From assembly GCF_001692325.1 (NCBI RefSeq), contig NZ_LXKN01000046.1, forward strand, positions 186,001 to 250,000: a stretch of DNA of 64,000 bases, given 5' to 3'. The notes beneath the pieces are model-generated. The model was not told the origin of the DNA and ran no database searches. It saw only the letters and a program-made list of their open reading frames with translations. Source of the DNA: Rhizobium sp. AC27/96 (GTDB lineage Bacteria > Pseudomonadota > Alphaproteobacteria > Rhizobiales > Rhizobiaceae). A program made the position numbers and the translations under genes. Shown here piece by piece: positions 18,438 through 26,550 of the stretch (position 1 is its first letter; each line of letters starts with the position of its first letter).

Positions 18438-18462
18438 AACTGCTTGCTTTTAGCAACCAGTT
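18438..18462. promoter_or_regulatory. Candidate HxlR operator, site 2
   Basis: AACTGCTTGC-TTTTA-GCAACCAGTT is an inverted repeat with 10-bp arms and one mismatch, in the divergent promoter region. Together with site 1 (left ends 37 bases apart) it makes a paired operator, as expected for a dimer that controls both genes. Confidence 0.55.
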
Positions 18463-18498
18463 TTAATTATGATACGGTTATCACGATGGAGGAAAATG

Positions 18499-19059
18499 AT
18501 GAGGAAGCTTGTTGTCTGGAATCTCATGACGCTCGATGGCTATTTCGAGGGAACCAAGCCCTGGGACATCGATTTTCACATGCTCGTCTGGGGTGACGAG
18601 CTGGAGCATTTGGCGACCGAGTTCGGCAACGAAGGCGATCTCCTCATCTTCGGCCGCAAGACTTATGAAGGCATGGCCGCCTATTGGCCGACCGCGACGG
18701 AAGCGCCCGAGATCGGCGCCTATATGAACAGCATCGCCAAAATTGCCGCCTCGCGGACGCTCGACAAGGCGGACTGGAACAATAGCCGCGTCGTCGGTGA
18801 CATCGCCGCTGAAGTGAAGAAACTGAAGAATGAGCCCGGCAAGACCATGTTCGTCTTCGGCAGTGCCGAGGTGGCGGATGTGTTGCTCAAGGCCGGACTG
18901 GTGGACGAGATCCGCCTTTGCCTCGTTCCGGTCATTCTGGGTGGCGGCAACCCGCATTTCAAGCCGGCAACGGAACAGGTGCCGCTGAAGCTGCTCGAAT
19001 CCAAAGTGCTCAAGACCGGCGGGGTGATCCTGCGCTACGAGCCGATGAAAGCTGCCTGA
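18499..19059 (+). CDS. Dihydrofolate reductase / RibD C-terminal-domain family reductase
   Basis: A 186-residue NADPH-binding reductase-like protein of the RibD_C/YyaP group. It begins MRKLVVWNLMTLDGYFEG, has LLIFGRKTYEGMAAYWP in the middle and FVFGSAEVADVLLKAGLVDEI followed by PVILGGGNPHF near the C-terminus. The substrate is unknown. Two adjacent ATGs follow GGAGG; the second (18499) has better spacing. It is divergent from the HxlR regulator, which most likely controls it. Confidence 0.88.
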   Translation: MRKLVVWNLMTLDGYFEGTKPWDIDFHMLVWGDELEHLATEFGNEGDLLIFGRKTYEGMAAYWPTATEAPEIGAYMNSIAKIAASRTLDKADWNNSRVVGDIAAEVKKLKNEPGKTMFVFGSAEVADVLLKAGLVDEIRLCLVPVILGGGNPHFKPATEQVPLKLLESKVLKTGGVILRYEPMKAA

Positions 19060-19065
19060 GATAGC

Positions 19066-19102
19066 TGCGCAATTCCGGACGAAAAACCGCTGCGCATTTT
19101 TT
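19066..19102 (+). terminator. Possible intrinsic terminator after the reductase gene
   Basis: TGCGCA at 19066-19071 can pair with TGCGCA at 19091-19096, followed by six T. The loop is long (19 bases), so support is moderate. Confidence 0.45.
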
Positions 19103-19113
19103 CTGGAGTTGCT

Positions 19114-19851
19114 TCAGGCCGACAGATTGCCGAACCGCACGGAATAGATGCGGTCACGGCCAAGCAGATGGGCAATCAGGCTCTCCCGCTCAAACAGACC
19201 GGCCATGGCCTTGTGCCGAAGGTCGAGGCCGCCGGTCATGACGCCGAAAGCGGGCATAAGCAGGCGGGCGCCATCCGTTGCAAAGCACGGGCGGCGCACC
19301 GACTTTTCACGACGACGGACGGTGGCGGAAGGATGCAGGTGGCCGGCAATCTCGCCAGCCTGCAAACCAGACTTCGGCTCATGACGGAATGTCAGCCCGC
19401 CATAATGCATCTCGTCGACGGAATGGCCGGGCAGATCGACCGTACCATCCGGATCGTGGTTGCCATTGATCCAGATCCATTCGCGGCCACGCGCCATGGT
19501 GACGATCAGGTCGCGAAACTCCTCGGGCAGATGCCGTGAGCCAACCCGATCATGAAAATTGTCGCCGAGCGAGACCACGAGTTTCGGATCGTATCGAGAG
19601 ATGACGGCGGAGAGAACGGTCAGTGTCGCGAGTGTATCGTAAGGCGGCAACAGCATGCCGCGGCGGGCAAAGGCGGCACCCTTTTCCAGATGCAGATCGG
19701 AAACGACGAGGATACCGGCCTCAGGCAGATAGAGCGCGCCGAGCGGATCACAAACGGCGGCGACACCTTGAACGACGGTATCGACGCCCGACGCTGATGT
19801 CGCGCCGTTCCCTTGACCGTTCATGTCTCGCGCTAGGGCCAGGCGGTTCAT
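19114..19851 (-). CDS. pdeM: Ligase-associated DNA-damage-response endonuclease PdeM
   Basis: A metallophosphoesterase of about 245 residues. It shows the two-metal motif set in order: SDLHLEKG, GDNFHD, NGNHD and GHLHPS. This fits the PdeM family, which in many bacteria sits with a Lhr-like helicase, an MBL-fold exonuclease and an ATP-dependent DNA ligase for end-processing repair. Here it follows the helicase by 41 bases, and the ligase and exonuclease genes are not adjacent. The start is uncertain: ATG at 19851 has AAGG close by, and ATG at 19824 is an alternative. Confidence 0.85.
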   Translation of the reverse strand: MNRLALARDMNGQGNGATSASGVDTVVQGVAAVCDPLGALYLPEAGILVVSDLHLEKGAAFARRGMLLPPYDTLATLTVLSAVISRYDPKLVVSLGDNFHDRVGSRHLPEEFRDLIVTMARGREWIWINGNHDPDGTVDLPGHSVDEMHYGGLTFRHEPKSGLQAGEIAGHLHPSATVRRREKSVRRPCFATDGARLLMPAFGVMTGGLDLRHKAMAGLFERESLIAHLLGRDRIYSVRFGNLSA

Positions 19852-19892
19852 CACCTTAACAATCTACCTTCATCGTCTATTTCGCTGCCTGC

Positions 19893-22403
19893 CTATTCCA
19901 TCGCCTCGCGGATCAGATCGTCAGCCGCTTCGGCCAGGAGGACATCGTGAGCCTCGCCGGGCACCGGCACCTTGCCGATTTCCAGCATCACCGGCACGGC
20001 GAGCGGAGAAATATGATCCAGCGCGCGATGGATGATGTGGCCCTTGATTCGCTTCAGCATATCCGCAAGCCGGCCAATATCCAAAAGCCCAGTCGCCGCG
20101 TCCTGCCGCGTGGCCTGCAGCAGGATGTGATCCGGCTCGTGGCTGCGCAGCACGTCATAGATCAGGTCGGCGGAGACCGTCACCTGACGGCCGGTCTTTT
20201 CCTTGCCGGGATGCCGTCGCTCGATCAAGCCGGCAATGACGGCGCAATTGCGGAAGGTGCGCTTCAGCAGGAAGGATTCGTCGAGCCAGGCTTCGAGATC
20301 GTCGCCCAGCATATCCTCGTCGAAGAGATCGGCAAGGCTGAGCCTGCGGTTGGCGATCATAAGCCCCATATCCTCCAGTCCCCAGATGCCGAGAGAATAA
20401 TCGGTGGCGACGAAACCCATCGGCTTGGCGCCGGCGCGCTCCAGCCTTCGGGTGAGCAACATGCCGAGCGTCTGGTGGGCCAGGCGTCCCTCGAAGGGAT
20501 AGGCGACCATGTAGGCGCGGCTGCCGCGTGGAAAAGTTTCGATCAGGAACTCGTCACGCTTCGGCAGCAGCGATTTTTCCTTCTGGATTTCCAGCCAGTC
20601 GCGCACCTGATCCGGCAGGCGGTGTCGGCGGTCGGGATCGGCGATCATCGCCCGCACCTGATCGGCCAGATAGGTCGAGAGCGGAAACTTGCCGCCGGCA
20701 TAAGAGGGGATTTTCGGGTCCATCGAAAAGGCCTGCGAGGCCAAACACTCGCTTTCGCGGATGCCCTCGAAGCGCAGCACCTTGCCAGAAAAGAGGAAGG
20801 TATCACCGGGTGCAAGTTGCTCGACGAAATATTCCTCGACCTTGCCGAGCGGCGCACCGCCTCGCCCGAGTGAACCCAGCGCATTGCGCTTGACCATGCG
20901 AATATTCAGCATTGCTTCCTCGACGATCGTGCCGAGATTCAGGCGATATTGCTGGGCCACCTGCGGATTGGAAACGCGCCAGCGCCCTTCCGGCGTCCTG
21001 CGGATGCGGGCATAGCGCTCATAGGTTCTGAGCGCATAGCCGCCGGTGGCGACAAAATCGACGATGCGCTCGAAGGTCTCCCAGGAGAGATCGGCATAGG
21101 GGGCGGCGCTCTGCACCTCATCATAGAGCTCCAGCATGTCGAAAGGCTCAGCGCAGGCCATGCCGAGCACATGCTGGGCGAGCACATCGAGCGCGCCGGC
21201 GCCGATCGGCGGCGTATCCTGCGCGCCGATATAATTGGCATCCAGCGCCGCCTGGCATTCCATCACCTCGAAGCGATTGGCCGGCACCAGGATCGCCTTC
21301 GACGGCTCGTCCATGCGGTGATTGGCGCGGCCGATGCGCTGGGCGAGACGGCTCGCCCCCTTTGGCGCCCCGACATGGATGACGAGATCGACATCGCCCC
21401 AGTCTATGCCGAGATCGAGCGTCGAGGTGGCGACGACGGCGCGCAGCCGGTTGTCGGCCATGGCCGCCTCCACCTTGCGGCGCTGGCCGACATCGAGCGA
21501 GCCGTGATGAAGCGCAATCGGCAGATTGTCGTCATTCGCCGACCACAGCTCCTGAAACAGCATTTCGGCTTGGGAGCGCGTGTTGACGAAGAGCAGCGTG
21601 GTGCGATGCGCCTTCAGCTCGCGGTAAATATCGGGGATCGCGTATTTGGCTGAGTGACCCGACCAGGGGATGCGCTGCTCCGTCAACAGGATCGATATAT
21701 CCGGCTTGGCGCCACCATCGACGATGACGAGGCCGGCATGGCGGTCCTCTCCCGGCTGCTGCGCCACAAGCCATTTCTGCAGATCCATCGGATCGGCGAC
21801 CGTGGCTGAAAGGCCGATCGTCTGCACATGCGGCGCAAGCCTGCGGATGCGAGCGAGACCAAGGGACAGCATATGCCCGCGCTTGGAGGTGACCAGCGAA
21901 TGCAATTCGTCGAAGACGATGTATTTCAGATCCTTGAAGAAGCGCTCGGCCTCGCGATTGGCAAGCAGCAGCGCCACCTGTTCCGGTGTGGTCAGCAGGA
22001 TATCGGGCGGATTGAGCTTCTGGCGCTGGCGCTTGCCGGCAGGCGTATCGCCGGTGCGGTTCTCGACCGACACAGACAGCCCCATCTCCGTGACCGGCTT
22101 CATGAGATTGCGCTCGATATCGACGGCAAGCGCCTTTAGCGGCGAGATGTAGAGCGTATGGATGCCGGTGAAGGCCGAGCCTGGCGGGATCTTGCCGCGC
22201 CGGGTCAGATCGGTGAGCGACGGCAGGAAGCCGGCAAGCGTCTTGCCCGCGCCGGTGGGTGCGATCAACAGCGTGCTTTCACCGGCCTCGGCACGGGCCA
22301 GCAGTTCGAGCTGATGCGCGCGCGGCTGCCAGCCCTTTTCCGCAAACCAGCGAAGAAAGGGTGCAGGCAAGGCGAGAGGCTGCGCAGTGTCGATCTGATC
22401 CAT
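19893..22403 (-). CDS. Ligase-associated DEXH-box DNA helicase (Lhr-like)
   Basis: An 836-residue superfamily 2 helicase for DNA repair. Walker A is APTGAGKT at 48-55, motif II is FDELHSL, motif III is GLSAT, and the C-terminal RecA domain has ATSTLDLGIDWGDVDLVIHVGAP and the QRIGRANHR motif VI. A winged-helix and Lhr-type C-terminal region follow. The start was set at 22403 (MDQIDTAQP): a longer frame reaching 22505 would run into the repeat element at 22490 and adds unrelated residues. The ribosome site is weak. It forms an operon with pdeM. Confidence 0.92.
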   Translation of the reverse strand: MDQIDTAQPLALPAPFLRWFAEKGWQPRAHQLELLARAEAGESTLLIAPTGAGKTLAGFLPSLTDLTRRGKIPPGSAFTGIHTLYISPLKALAVDIERNLMKPVTEMGLSVSVENRTGDTPAGKRQRQKLNPPDILLTTPEQVALLLANREAERFFKDLKYIVFDELHSLVTSKRGHMLSLGLARIRRLAPHVQTIGLSATVADPMDLQKWLVAQQPGEDRHAGLVIVDGGAKPDISILLTEQRIPWSGHSAKYAIPDIYRELKAHRTTLLFVNTRSQAEMLFQELWSANDDNLPIALHHGSLDVGQRRKVEAAMADNRLRAVVATSTLDLGIDWGDVDLVIHVGAPKGASRLAQRIGRANHRMDEPSKAILVPANRFEVMECQAALDANYIGAQDTPPIGAGALDVLAQHVLGMACAEPFDMLELYDEVQSAAPYADLSWETFERIVDFVATGGYALRTYERYARIRRTPEGRWRVSNPQVAQQYRLNLGTIVEEAMLNIRMVKRNALGSLGRGGAPLGKVEEYFVEQLAPGDTFLFSGKVLRFEGIRESECLASQAFSMDPKIPSYAGGKFPLSTYLADQVRAMIADPDRRHRLPDQVRDWLEIQKEKSLLPKRDEFLIETFPRGSRAYMVAYPFEGRLAHQTLGMLLTRRLERAGAKPMGFVATDYSLGIWGLEDMGLMIANRRLSLADLFDEDMLGDDLEAWLDESFLLKRTFRNCAVIAGLIERRHPGKEKTGRQVTVSADLIYDVLRSHEPDHILLQATRQDAATGLLDIGRLADMLKRIKGHIIHRALDHISPLAVPVMLEIGKVPVPGEAHDVLLAEAADDLIREAME

Positions 22404-22489
22404 GGGGCTAAATGTAATGGATATGCTTGGGAAGAGAAGCTGCGGATGTTTGAGTTCGCATCTTTGGCCTGGAGCCCACCGAGAGTGTG

Positions 22490-22680
22490 CACCCCCCTCT
22501 GTCACTATCGTGACATCTCCCCCACAAGGGGGGAGATCGGCAACCCGCGGGTCACTCCTATCTCAAGAGAGCATCGCATCTGCTGCAACAACAGTCATTG
22601 TTTCTGCTGAAGGATCGGCATGCTCCAAACAATCTCCCCCCATGTGGGGGAGATGTCGCGACAGTGACAGAGGGGGGTAT
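22490..22680. repeat. ~190-bp intergenic element with inverted arms, copy 2
   Basis: Same architecture as the element at 1247. The left arm starts CACCCCCCTCTGTCACTATC, the right arm is its inverted partner ending GTGACAGAGGGGGGTAT, and ATCGCATCTGCTG is found inside at 22573-22585. The arms differ from copy 1 at only a few positions, while the interior has diverged. It fills the gap between the helicase and the Rrf2 gene. Confidence 0.85.
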
Positions 22681-22750
22681 CAGAGGCTCCGACACACGCA
22701 GACTTCACGCCAACCACGGCCTCGTTCAAAAAAAGAATTGACTCCCAAAA

Positions 22751-22779
22751 TAATCATAGATAAAAAATATCCATGATTA
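22751..22779. promoter_or_regulatory. Candidate Rrf2 operator over the promoter
   Basis: TAATCATAGATA-N5-TATCCATGATTA is a palindrome with 12-bp arms and one mismatch. It lies 14 bases before the Rrf2 gene start and overlaps a probable -10, with TTGACT at 22738-22743 as the -35. The position indicates autorepression of the Rrf2/CMD pair. Confidence 0.65.
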
Positions 22780-22792
22780 GAGAGGCCAAGAC

Positions 22793-23296
22793 ATGAAGCT
22801 CGGAGACGGTGTCGAACAATCCATCCACTGCGTCAGCATGCTGGCGGGTCTGTCGGATGGCAGCGTGCTCTCGGCGGCGGCCCTTGCCGAATTTCACGGC
22901 GTCTCGGTCAGTTATCTCTTGAAGCATCTGCAGGCGCTTTCTGGCGCCGGCATTCTCGATACCGTGCCGGGACCGAAGGGCGGCTATCGGCTCGCGCGCA
23001 AGCCGGAGGCCATCACCCTGCTTGACATCGTGCTGGCTGCCGAAGGTCCGGCGCCTGCCTTTCGCTGTTCGGAAATCCGCCAACGCGGCCCGAACCCGCT
23101 GGAGGGGCGCTATTTCGTCAAGCCATGCGGCATCAACATCGCGATGCTGGCGGCTGAGCGCGTCTATCGGGCCGAACTGGCCAAGACGAGCATCGCCGAC
23201 GTGCTGACCGATCTCCGCGAGACGGATACGGACGGCGGCATCAATGCGAGAGGCTGCGCCTTTCTCGAGATCCATGAACGCAAGACCAGAACCTGA
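22793..23296 (+). CDS. Rrf2-family transcriptional regulator
   Basis: A 167-residue winged-helix regulator starting KLGDGVEQSIHCVSMLA, with the HTH at ~28-50 (AAALAEFHGVSVSYLLKHLQAL) and the wing PGPKGGYRLAR at 59-69. Cysteines are at 13, 92, 112 and 155. Their spacing is not the IscR/NsrR C-x5-7-C-x5-C cluster, so iron-sulfur binding is not indicated; a thiol redox switch is possible. It is followed after 32 bases by the CMD/AhpD-like gene, a pairing that suggests control of a peroxide or electrophile response. Confidence 0.9.
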   Translation: MKLGDGVEQSIHCVSMLAGLSDGSVLSAAALAEFHGVSVSYLLKHLQALSGAGILDTVPGPKGGYRLARKPEAITLLDIVLAAEGPAPAFRCSEIRQRGPNPLEGRYFVKPCGINIAMLAAERVYRAELAKTSIADVLTDLRETDTDGGINARGCAFLEIHERKTRT

Positions 23297-23328
23297 ACAC
23301 ACAAGAATCAGAACCCAAGGAGAAGACC

Positions 23329-23790
23329 ATGCATCCCCGTTTCAATTTTGCCAAAGCCTCGCCCGACTCCTACAAGGCCGTCGCTGCGCTGGAAAACTTC
23401 GTCCAGAACTCGGGCCTTGAGCGCCGCTTCATCCACCTGATCAAGCTTCGCGCCTCGCAGATCAATGGTTGTGCCTATTGCGTCGACATGCATGTGAAGG
23501 AAGCCCGCCACGACGGCCTCAGCGAGCAGTGGATCAACCTGATGTGCGTCTGGTGGGAATCGCCCGTCTATGATGATCGCGAGCGTGCCCTGCTCCGCTG
23601 GGTCGATTCCGTGACCAGGATTGCCCAGACCGGCATTCCGGATTCGGACTACGAGCCGCTGAAGCAGCATTTCAGCGAAGAGGACATCGTCAAGATCACC
23701 GTCGCGATCGCCACGATCAACGTCTGGAACCGCCTTGCCGTCGGCTTCCGCTCGCAGCATCCGATCGATCCGCCGCACAAGGCAGCTTGA
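23329..23790 (+). CDS. Carboxymuconolactone decarboxylase / AhpD-like protein
   Basis: A 153-residue CMD-family protein with the AhpD-type redox motif NGCAYCVDMH: Cys48, Cys51 and His55, preceded by a helix with conserved acidic residues. Family members act as alkylhydroperoxidase reductants rather than true decarboxylases when this motif is present. AAGGAGAAGACC gives an ideal ribosome site. It is the second gene after the Rrf2 regulator and probably its target. Confidence 0.92.
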   Translation: MHPRFNFAKASPDSYKAVAALENFVQNSGLERRFIHLIKLRASQINGCAYCVDMHVKEARHDGLSEQWINLMCVWWESPVYDDRERALLRWVDSVTRIAQTGIPDSDYEPLKQHFSEEDIVKITVAIATINVWNRLAVGFRSQHPIDPPHKAA

Positions 23791-23837
23791 GCCTGGTTTC
23801 TCTGAGCTTAATGTGGCCCGGAGCTCTCCCTTGAACT

Positions 23838-23985
23838 CCGTCATCCTCGGGCTTGACCCGAGGATCCAGGCACGGGCAGATCGGCGCGGCGAAAAGCGCA
23901 TCCCTTGAGGCGACGCGCACCAAACCCCTCTTGTATAGCGGCAGCTTGGGCGTGGATCCTCGGGTCAAGCCCGAGGATGACGGAA
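23838..23985. repeat. Rhizobial palindromic intergenic repeat (CCTCGGG type)
   Basis: Two inverted units flank ~85 bases: CGTCATCCTCGGGCTTGACC at the left and GGTCAAGCCCGAGGATGACG at the right. Each unit is itself a palindrome around CCTCGGG..CCCGAGG. This ATCCTCGGGTCAAGCCCGAGGAT motif is a familiar RIME-like repeat of Rhizobiales and other alphaproteobacteria. It lies between the CMD gene and glnII. No gene is seen in 23791-24121. Confidence 0.85.
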
Positions 23986-24047
23986 TATGGTGTTGGCAGC
24001 GAGAACTTAAGAGAGACTGAGCATTACCGCCATTTGATAACACCAAA

Positions 24048-24086
24048 ACAAAAGACGCGGGACCGAAGCCCCGCGTCTTTTGTTGA
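24048..24086 (-). terminator. Intrinsic terminator of glnII
   Basis: The stem ACAAAAGACGCGGG / CCCGCGTCTTTTGT closes a loop of ~8 bases, 36 bases beyond the glnII stop. It is flanked by A/T tracts on both sides, so it may also stop plus-strand readthrough. Confidence 0.85.
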
Positions 24087-24121
24087 TTTTCCCATGCTCA
24101 GCAAGCCAAGCAAAGACGTTA

Positions 24122-25162
24122 TCAGGCAGCAGCCGAAGCGAAGCCTTCAGTCGAAACTTCCGAGATGGTCTTCAGAACCTGCGAAGCGATCTGGTAGGGG
24201 TCGCCTTGCGAGTTCGGGCGACGATCTTCGAGGTAGCCCTTGTAGTCGTTCTTGACGAAGGAGTGCGGAACGCGGATCGAAGCGCCGCGGTCGGCAACGC
24301 CGTAGCTGAACTTGTTCCACGGAGCCGTTTCATGCTTGCCGGTCAGACGCTTGTCATTGTCCGGGCCGTAGACGGCGATGTGAGCTTCGAGGTTCTTGTC
24401 GAACTGAGCCATCAGCGCTTCGAAATAGGCCTTGCCGCCGACTTCGCGCATGAACTTGGTCGAGAAGTTGCAGTGCATGCCCGAGCCGTTCCAGTCGGTG
24501 TCGCCGAGCGGCTTGCAATGGAACTCGATGTCGATGCCGTACTTTTCCGTCAGGCGCTGCAGCAGGTAGCGAGCCATCCAGATCTGGTCGGCAGCGCGCT
24601 TGGAGCCCTTGCCGAAAATCTGGAATTCCCACTGGCCCTTGGCCACTTCGGCATTGATGCCTTCGTGGTTGATGCCGGCTTCCAGGCAAAGGTCGAGATG
24701 CTCTTCGACGATTTCGCGAGCGATGTCGCCGACATTGCTGTAGCCGACGCCGGTGTAATACGGACCCTGCGGAGCCGGGTAGCCGGATTCCGGGAAGCCG
24801 AGCGGGCGGCCGTCCTTGTAGAAGAAGTATTCCTGCTCGAAGCCGAACCATGCATCTTCGTCGTCGAGGATGGTTGCGCGGCTGTTGGATGCATGCGGCG
24901 TAACGCCATCCGGCATCATGACTTCGCACATGACGAGTACGCCGTTGGTGCGAGCCGGGTCCGGGTAGATGGCGACGGGCTTCAGCACGCAATCCGAGCT
25001 ACGGCCTTCGGCCTGCAGCGTCGACGAACCATCGAAGCCCCAGAGCGGGAGCTGTTCGAGCGTCGGGAAATCGGCAAATTCCTTGACCTGCGTTTTACCG
25101 CGCAGATTCGGCACCGGGGTGTACCCGTCGAGCCAGATGTACTCGAGCTTATATTTCGTCAT
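24122..25162 (-). CDS. glnII: Glutamine synthetase type II (GSII)
   Basis: ATP-dependent amidation of glutamate to glutamine, by the eukaryote-like GS isoform of rhizobia. It has 346 residues. Visible motifs are WGFDGSST near residue 39, the metal/ammonia region GSGMHCNFSTKFM, and NKFSYGVADRGASIRVP at the ATP/glutamate site. Unlike GSI it lacks the adenylylation-loop tyrosine region. GAGGTG precedes the ATG. The sigma-54 type promoter at 25257 and the divergent gstI gene fit NtrC-controlled expression under nitrogen limitation. Confidence 0.97.
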   Translation of the reverse strand: MTKYKLEYIWLDGYTPVPNLRGKTQVKEFADFPTLEQLPLWGFDGSSTLQAEGRSSDCVLKPVAIYPDPARTNGVLVMCEVMMPDGVTPHASNSRATILDDEDAWFGFEQEYFFYKDGRPLGFPESGYPAPQGPYYTGVGYSNVGDIAREIVEEHLDLCLEAGINHEGINAEVAKGQWEFQIFGKGSKRAADQIWMARYLLQRLTEKYGIDIEFHCKPLGDTDWNGSGMHCNFSTKFMREVGGKAYFEALMAQFDKNLEAHIAVYGPDNDKRLTGKHETAPWNKFSYGVADRGASIRVPHSFVKNDYKGYLEDRRPNSQGDPYQIASQVLKTISEVSTEGFASAAA

Positions 25163-25256
25163 TAACGCACCTCATAACAGTTAATCAGGCGAAGTAGAAA
25201 AAATTGCCGGCGCGCCCGCCGAAAAAACCTTCACTACAAGCGGCTGCCATATGACA

Positions 25257-25272
25257 TGCATTTGACATGCCA
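25257..25272 (-). promoter_or_regulatory. Sigma-54 (-24/-12) promoter of glnII
   Basis: On the minus strand TGGCATG-N4-ATGCA has GG and GC exactly 10 bases apart, as RpoN requires, and differs from the TGGCACG-N4-TTGCA consensus at two positions. It lies about 95 bases before the glnII ATG. The glnII/gstI gap (25163-25604) is otherwise regulatory and AT-richer. I could not fit a convincing NtrC site. Confidence 0.7.
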
Positions 25273-25500
25273 GATCGCGCAGACATCCCATTCGATCCGC
25301 GAAGTTTTTACAATTCTGGAGCTTTTGCGGGAATTTCCGGGCGCTAAATGCCGGATTCTTTTCGAATCGCGAGCTGCCCGACACCAGAGGGCTGCCAACT
25401 TGTCGCACCCCTATCGGTGGGGTTCAGCCTGGAAAATTGGCAGGTGGAAACAGCGGCGGCGGGTCTCGCCAAAAGGGAATTGCCTATAATTTCAACGTTT

Positions 25501-25524
25501 AGCATTTTTTTTGAGCAAAATGCT
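25501..25524. promoter_or_regulatory. Inverted repeat in the gstI promoter region
   Basis: AGCATTTT-N8-AAAATGCT is a perfect 8-bp inverted repeat, about 20 bases before a -10-like TATATA (25546-25551) and ~80 bases before gstI. It may be a regulator site. No matching factor is recognised. Confidence 0.35.
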
Positions 25525-25604
25525 GATATTTGCCTTGGGGTTTGCTATATATGAGTTGTCTCTTCAAGCGCGCCCGCTTGAAAACCAAAAGGGAGAGACA
25601 AGGA

Positions 25605-25796
25605 ATGGCATTCATTGCTCGCCATGAAACGGCAAAGATCTATCAGTTTCCCGTTGCGGCCCGCCCGACGGCGGTGAACCAGCGCCCGAAGGTCAACCTC
25701 ACACCCGATATCGGCGCAAGCATCGCGACGGCTGCATTTGACAGCTGGTATCACGAAGCCGCGATCGTTGAATCCGACGAGACCCGCAAACAGTAA
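25605..25796 (+). CDS. gstI: GstI-like small regulator of glutamine synthetase II
   Basis: A 63-residue protein read divergently from glnII. In Rhizobium leguminosarum the gene at this place, gstI, encodes a 63-residue protein that inhibits expression of glnII. Length, position and orientation match that description. The start at 25605 follows GGGAGAGACAAGG; a longer frame from 25530 has no ribosome site. The residues (AFIARHETAKIYQFPVAAR...) show no catalytic motif. It ends 12 bases before the convergent yitT-like gene. Confidence 0.85.
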   Translation: MAFIARHETAKIYQFPVAARPTAVNQRPKVNLTPDIGASIATAAFDSWYHEAAIVESDETRKQ

Positions 25797-25808
25797 ATCG
25801 CTGGCCCC

Positions 25809-26444
25809 TTACAAGGCGATGTAACGATCCGAGCGGTGATTGATCGCGAGGAAGAGATTGAGGGCGATTGCGCCCAAGACCGAGCAGATGACCACGAAAG
25901 GCGTGGTCACAGCGAAGGCGACTGCGAGTACGCACAGGTCGACCGCGAGCTGCACCAGCCCTGCCCTGATGCCGAAACGCTCCTGCAGATAAATCCCCAA
26001 TATGCCGACACCGCCGAGGCTCGCGCGGTGGCGATAAAGAGCGAGCAAGCCGAAGCCGAGCAGGATGCCGCCGAGAAGCGCCGACCATAGCGCATTGATA
26101 TGGGCAACGTTGAACAGGAGCGGCTGCAGGTTGGAAAGCAGCGAGGTCAAAGCAATGGCGATGAAGGTCTTGATGGTGAAGGTAGGACCGAGCTGCTTCA
26201 GCGACAGATAGAAGAATGGCAGGTTGACCACGAAGAAGGCCAGGCCGAAATTCACGCCGATGGCATAATGCAGCAGGAAGGCGACGCCGGCAGTGCTGCC
26301 GGTCAAAAGGCCCGCGCTCGAGAGGCAGAAAAGCCCGAGCGCCGAAACCAGGCTTCCGGAAAATATGCCCTGGATATCCTCAACCAGCGAATGCCGGGTC
26401 GCGGATGTATTCCAGACGCCAAAAGCGCTCCTTGCGTTCGCCAT
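25809..26444 (-). CDS. YitT-family membrane protein
   Basis: A 211-residue integral membrane protein with five to six hydrophobic segments, including LVSALGLFCLSSAGLLTGSTAGVAF near the N-terminus and GGVGILGIYLQERFGIRAG near residue 145, both typical of YitT proteins. It lacks the C-terminal DUF2179 domain of the Bacillus members, like other proteobacterial short forms. Transport function is presumed and unproven. AAGGGGAAAG lies before the ATG. Confidence 0.82.
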   Translation of the reverse strand: MANARSAFGVWNTSATRHSLVEDIQGIFSGSLVSALGLFCLSSAGLLTGSTAGVAFLLHYAIGVNFGLAFFVVNLPFFYLSLKQLGPTFTIKTFIAIALTSLLSNLQPLLFNVAHINALWSALLGGILLGFGLLALYRHRASLGGVGILGIYLQERFGIRAGLVQLAVDLCVLAVAFAVTTPFVVICSVLGAIALNLFLAINHRSDRYIAL

Positions 26445-26550
26445 GTGCTTTCCCCTTTGTTCCCGGGCTTTCTGCTGAAAGCCTCGGTTACAATCAAGAG
26501 AAAATATGTAAGCAATACTGACCTATTTGATATTCGCAAGATTCGAATAA

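Noticed and set aside
25404..25421. GCACC-N6-GGTGG as an NtrC site for glnII
   Set aside because: The spacing is one base off the GCAC-N7-GTGC form and the right half is degenerate, so it was not listed as a feature.
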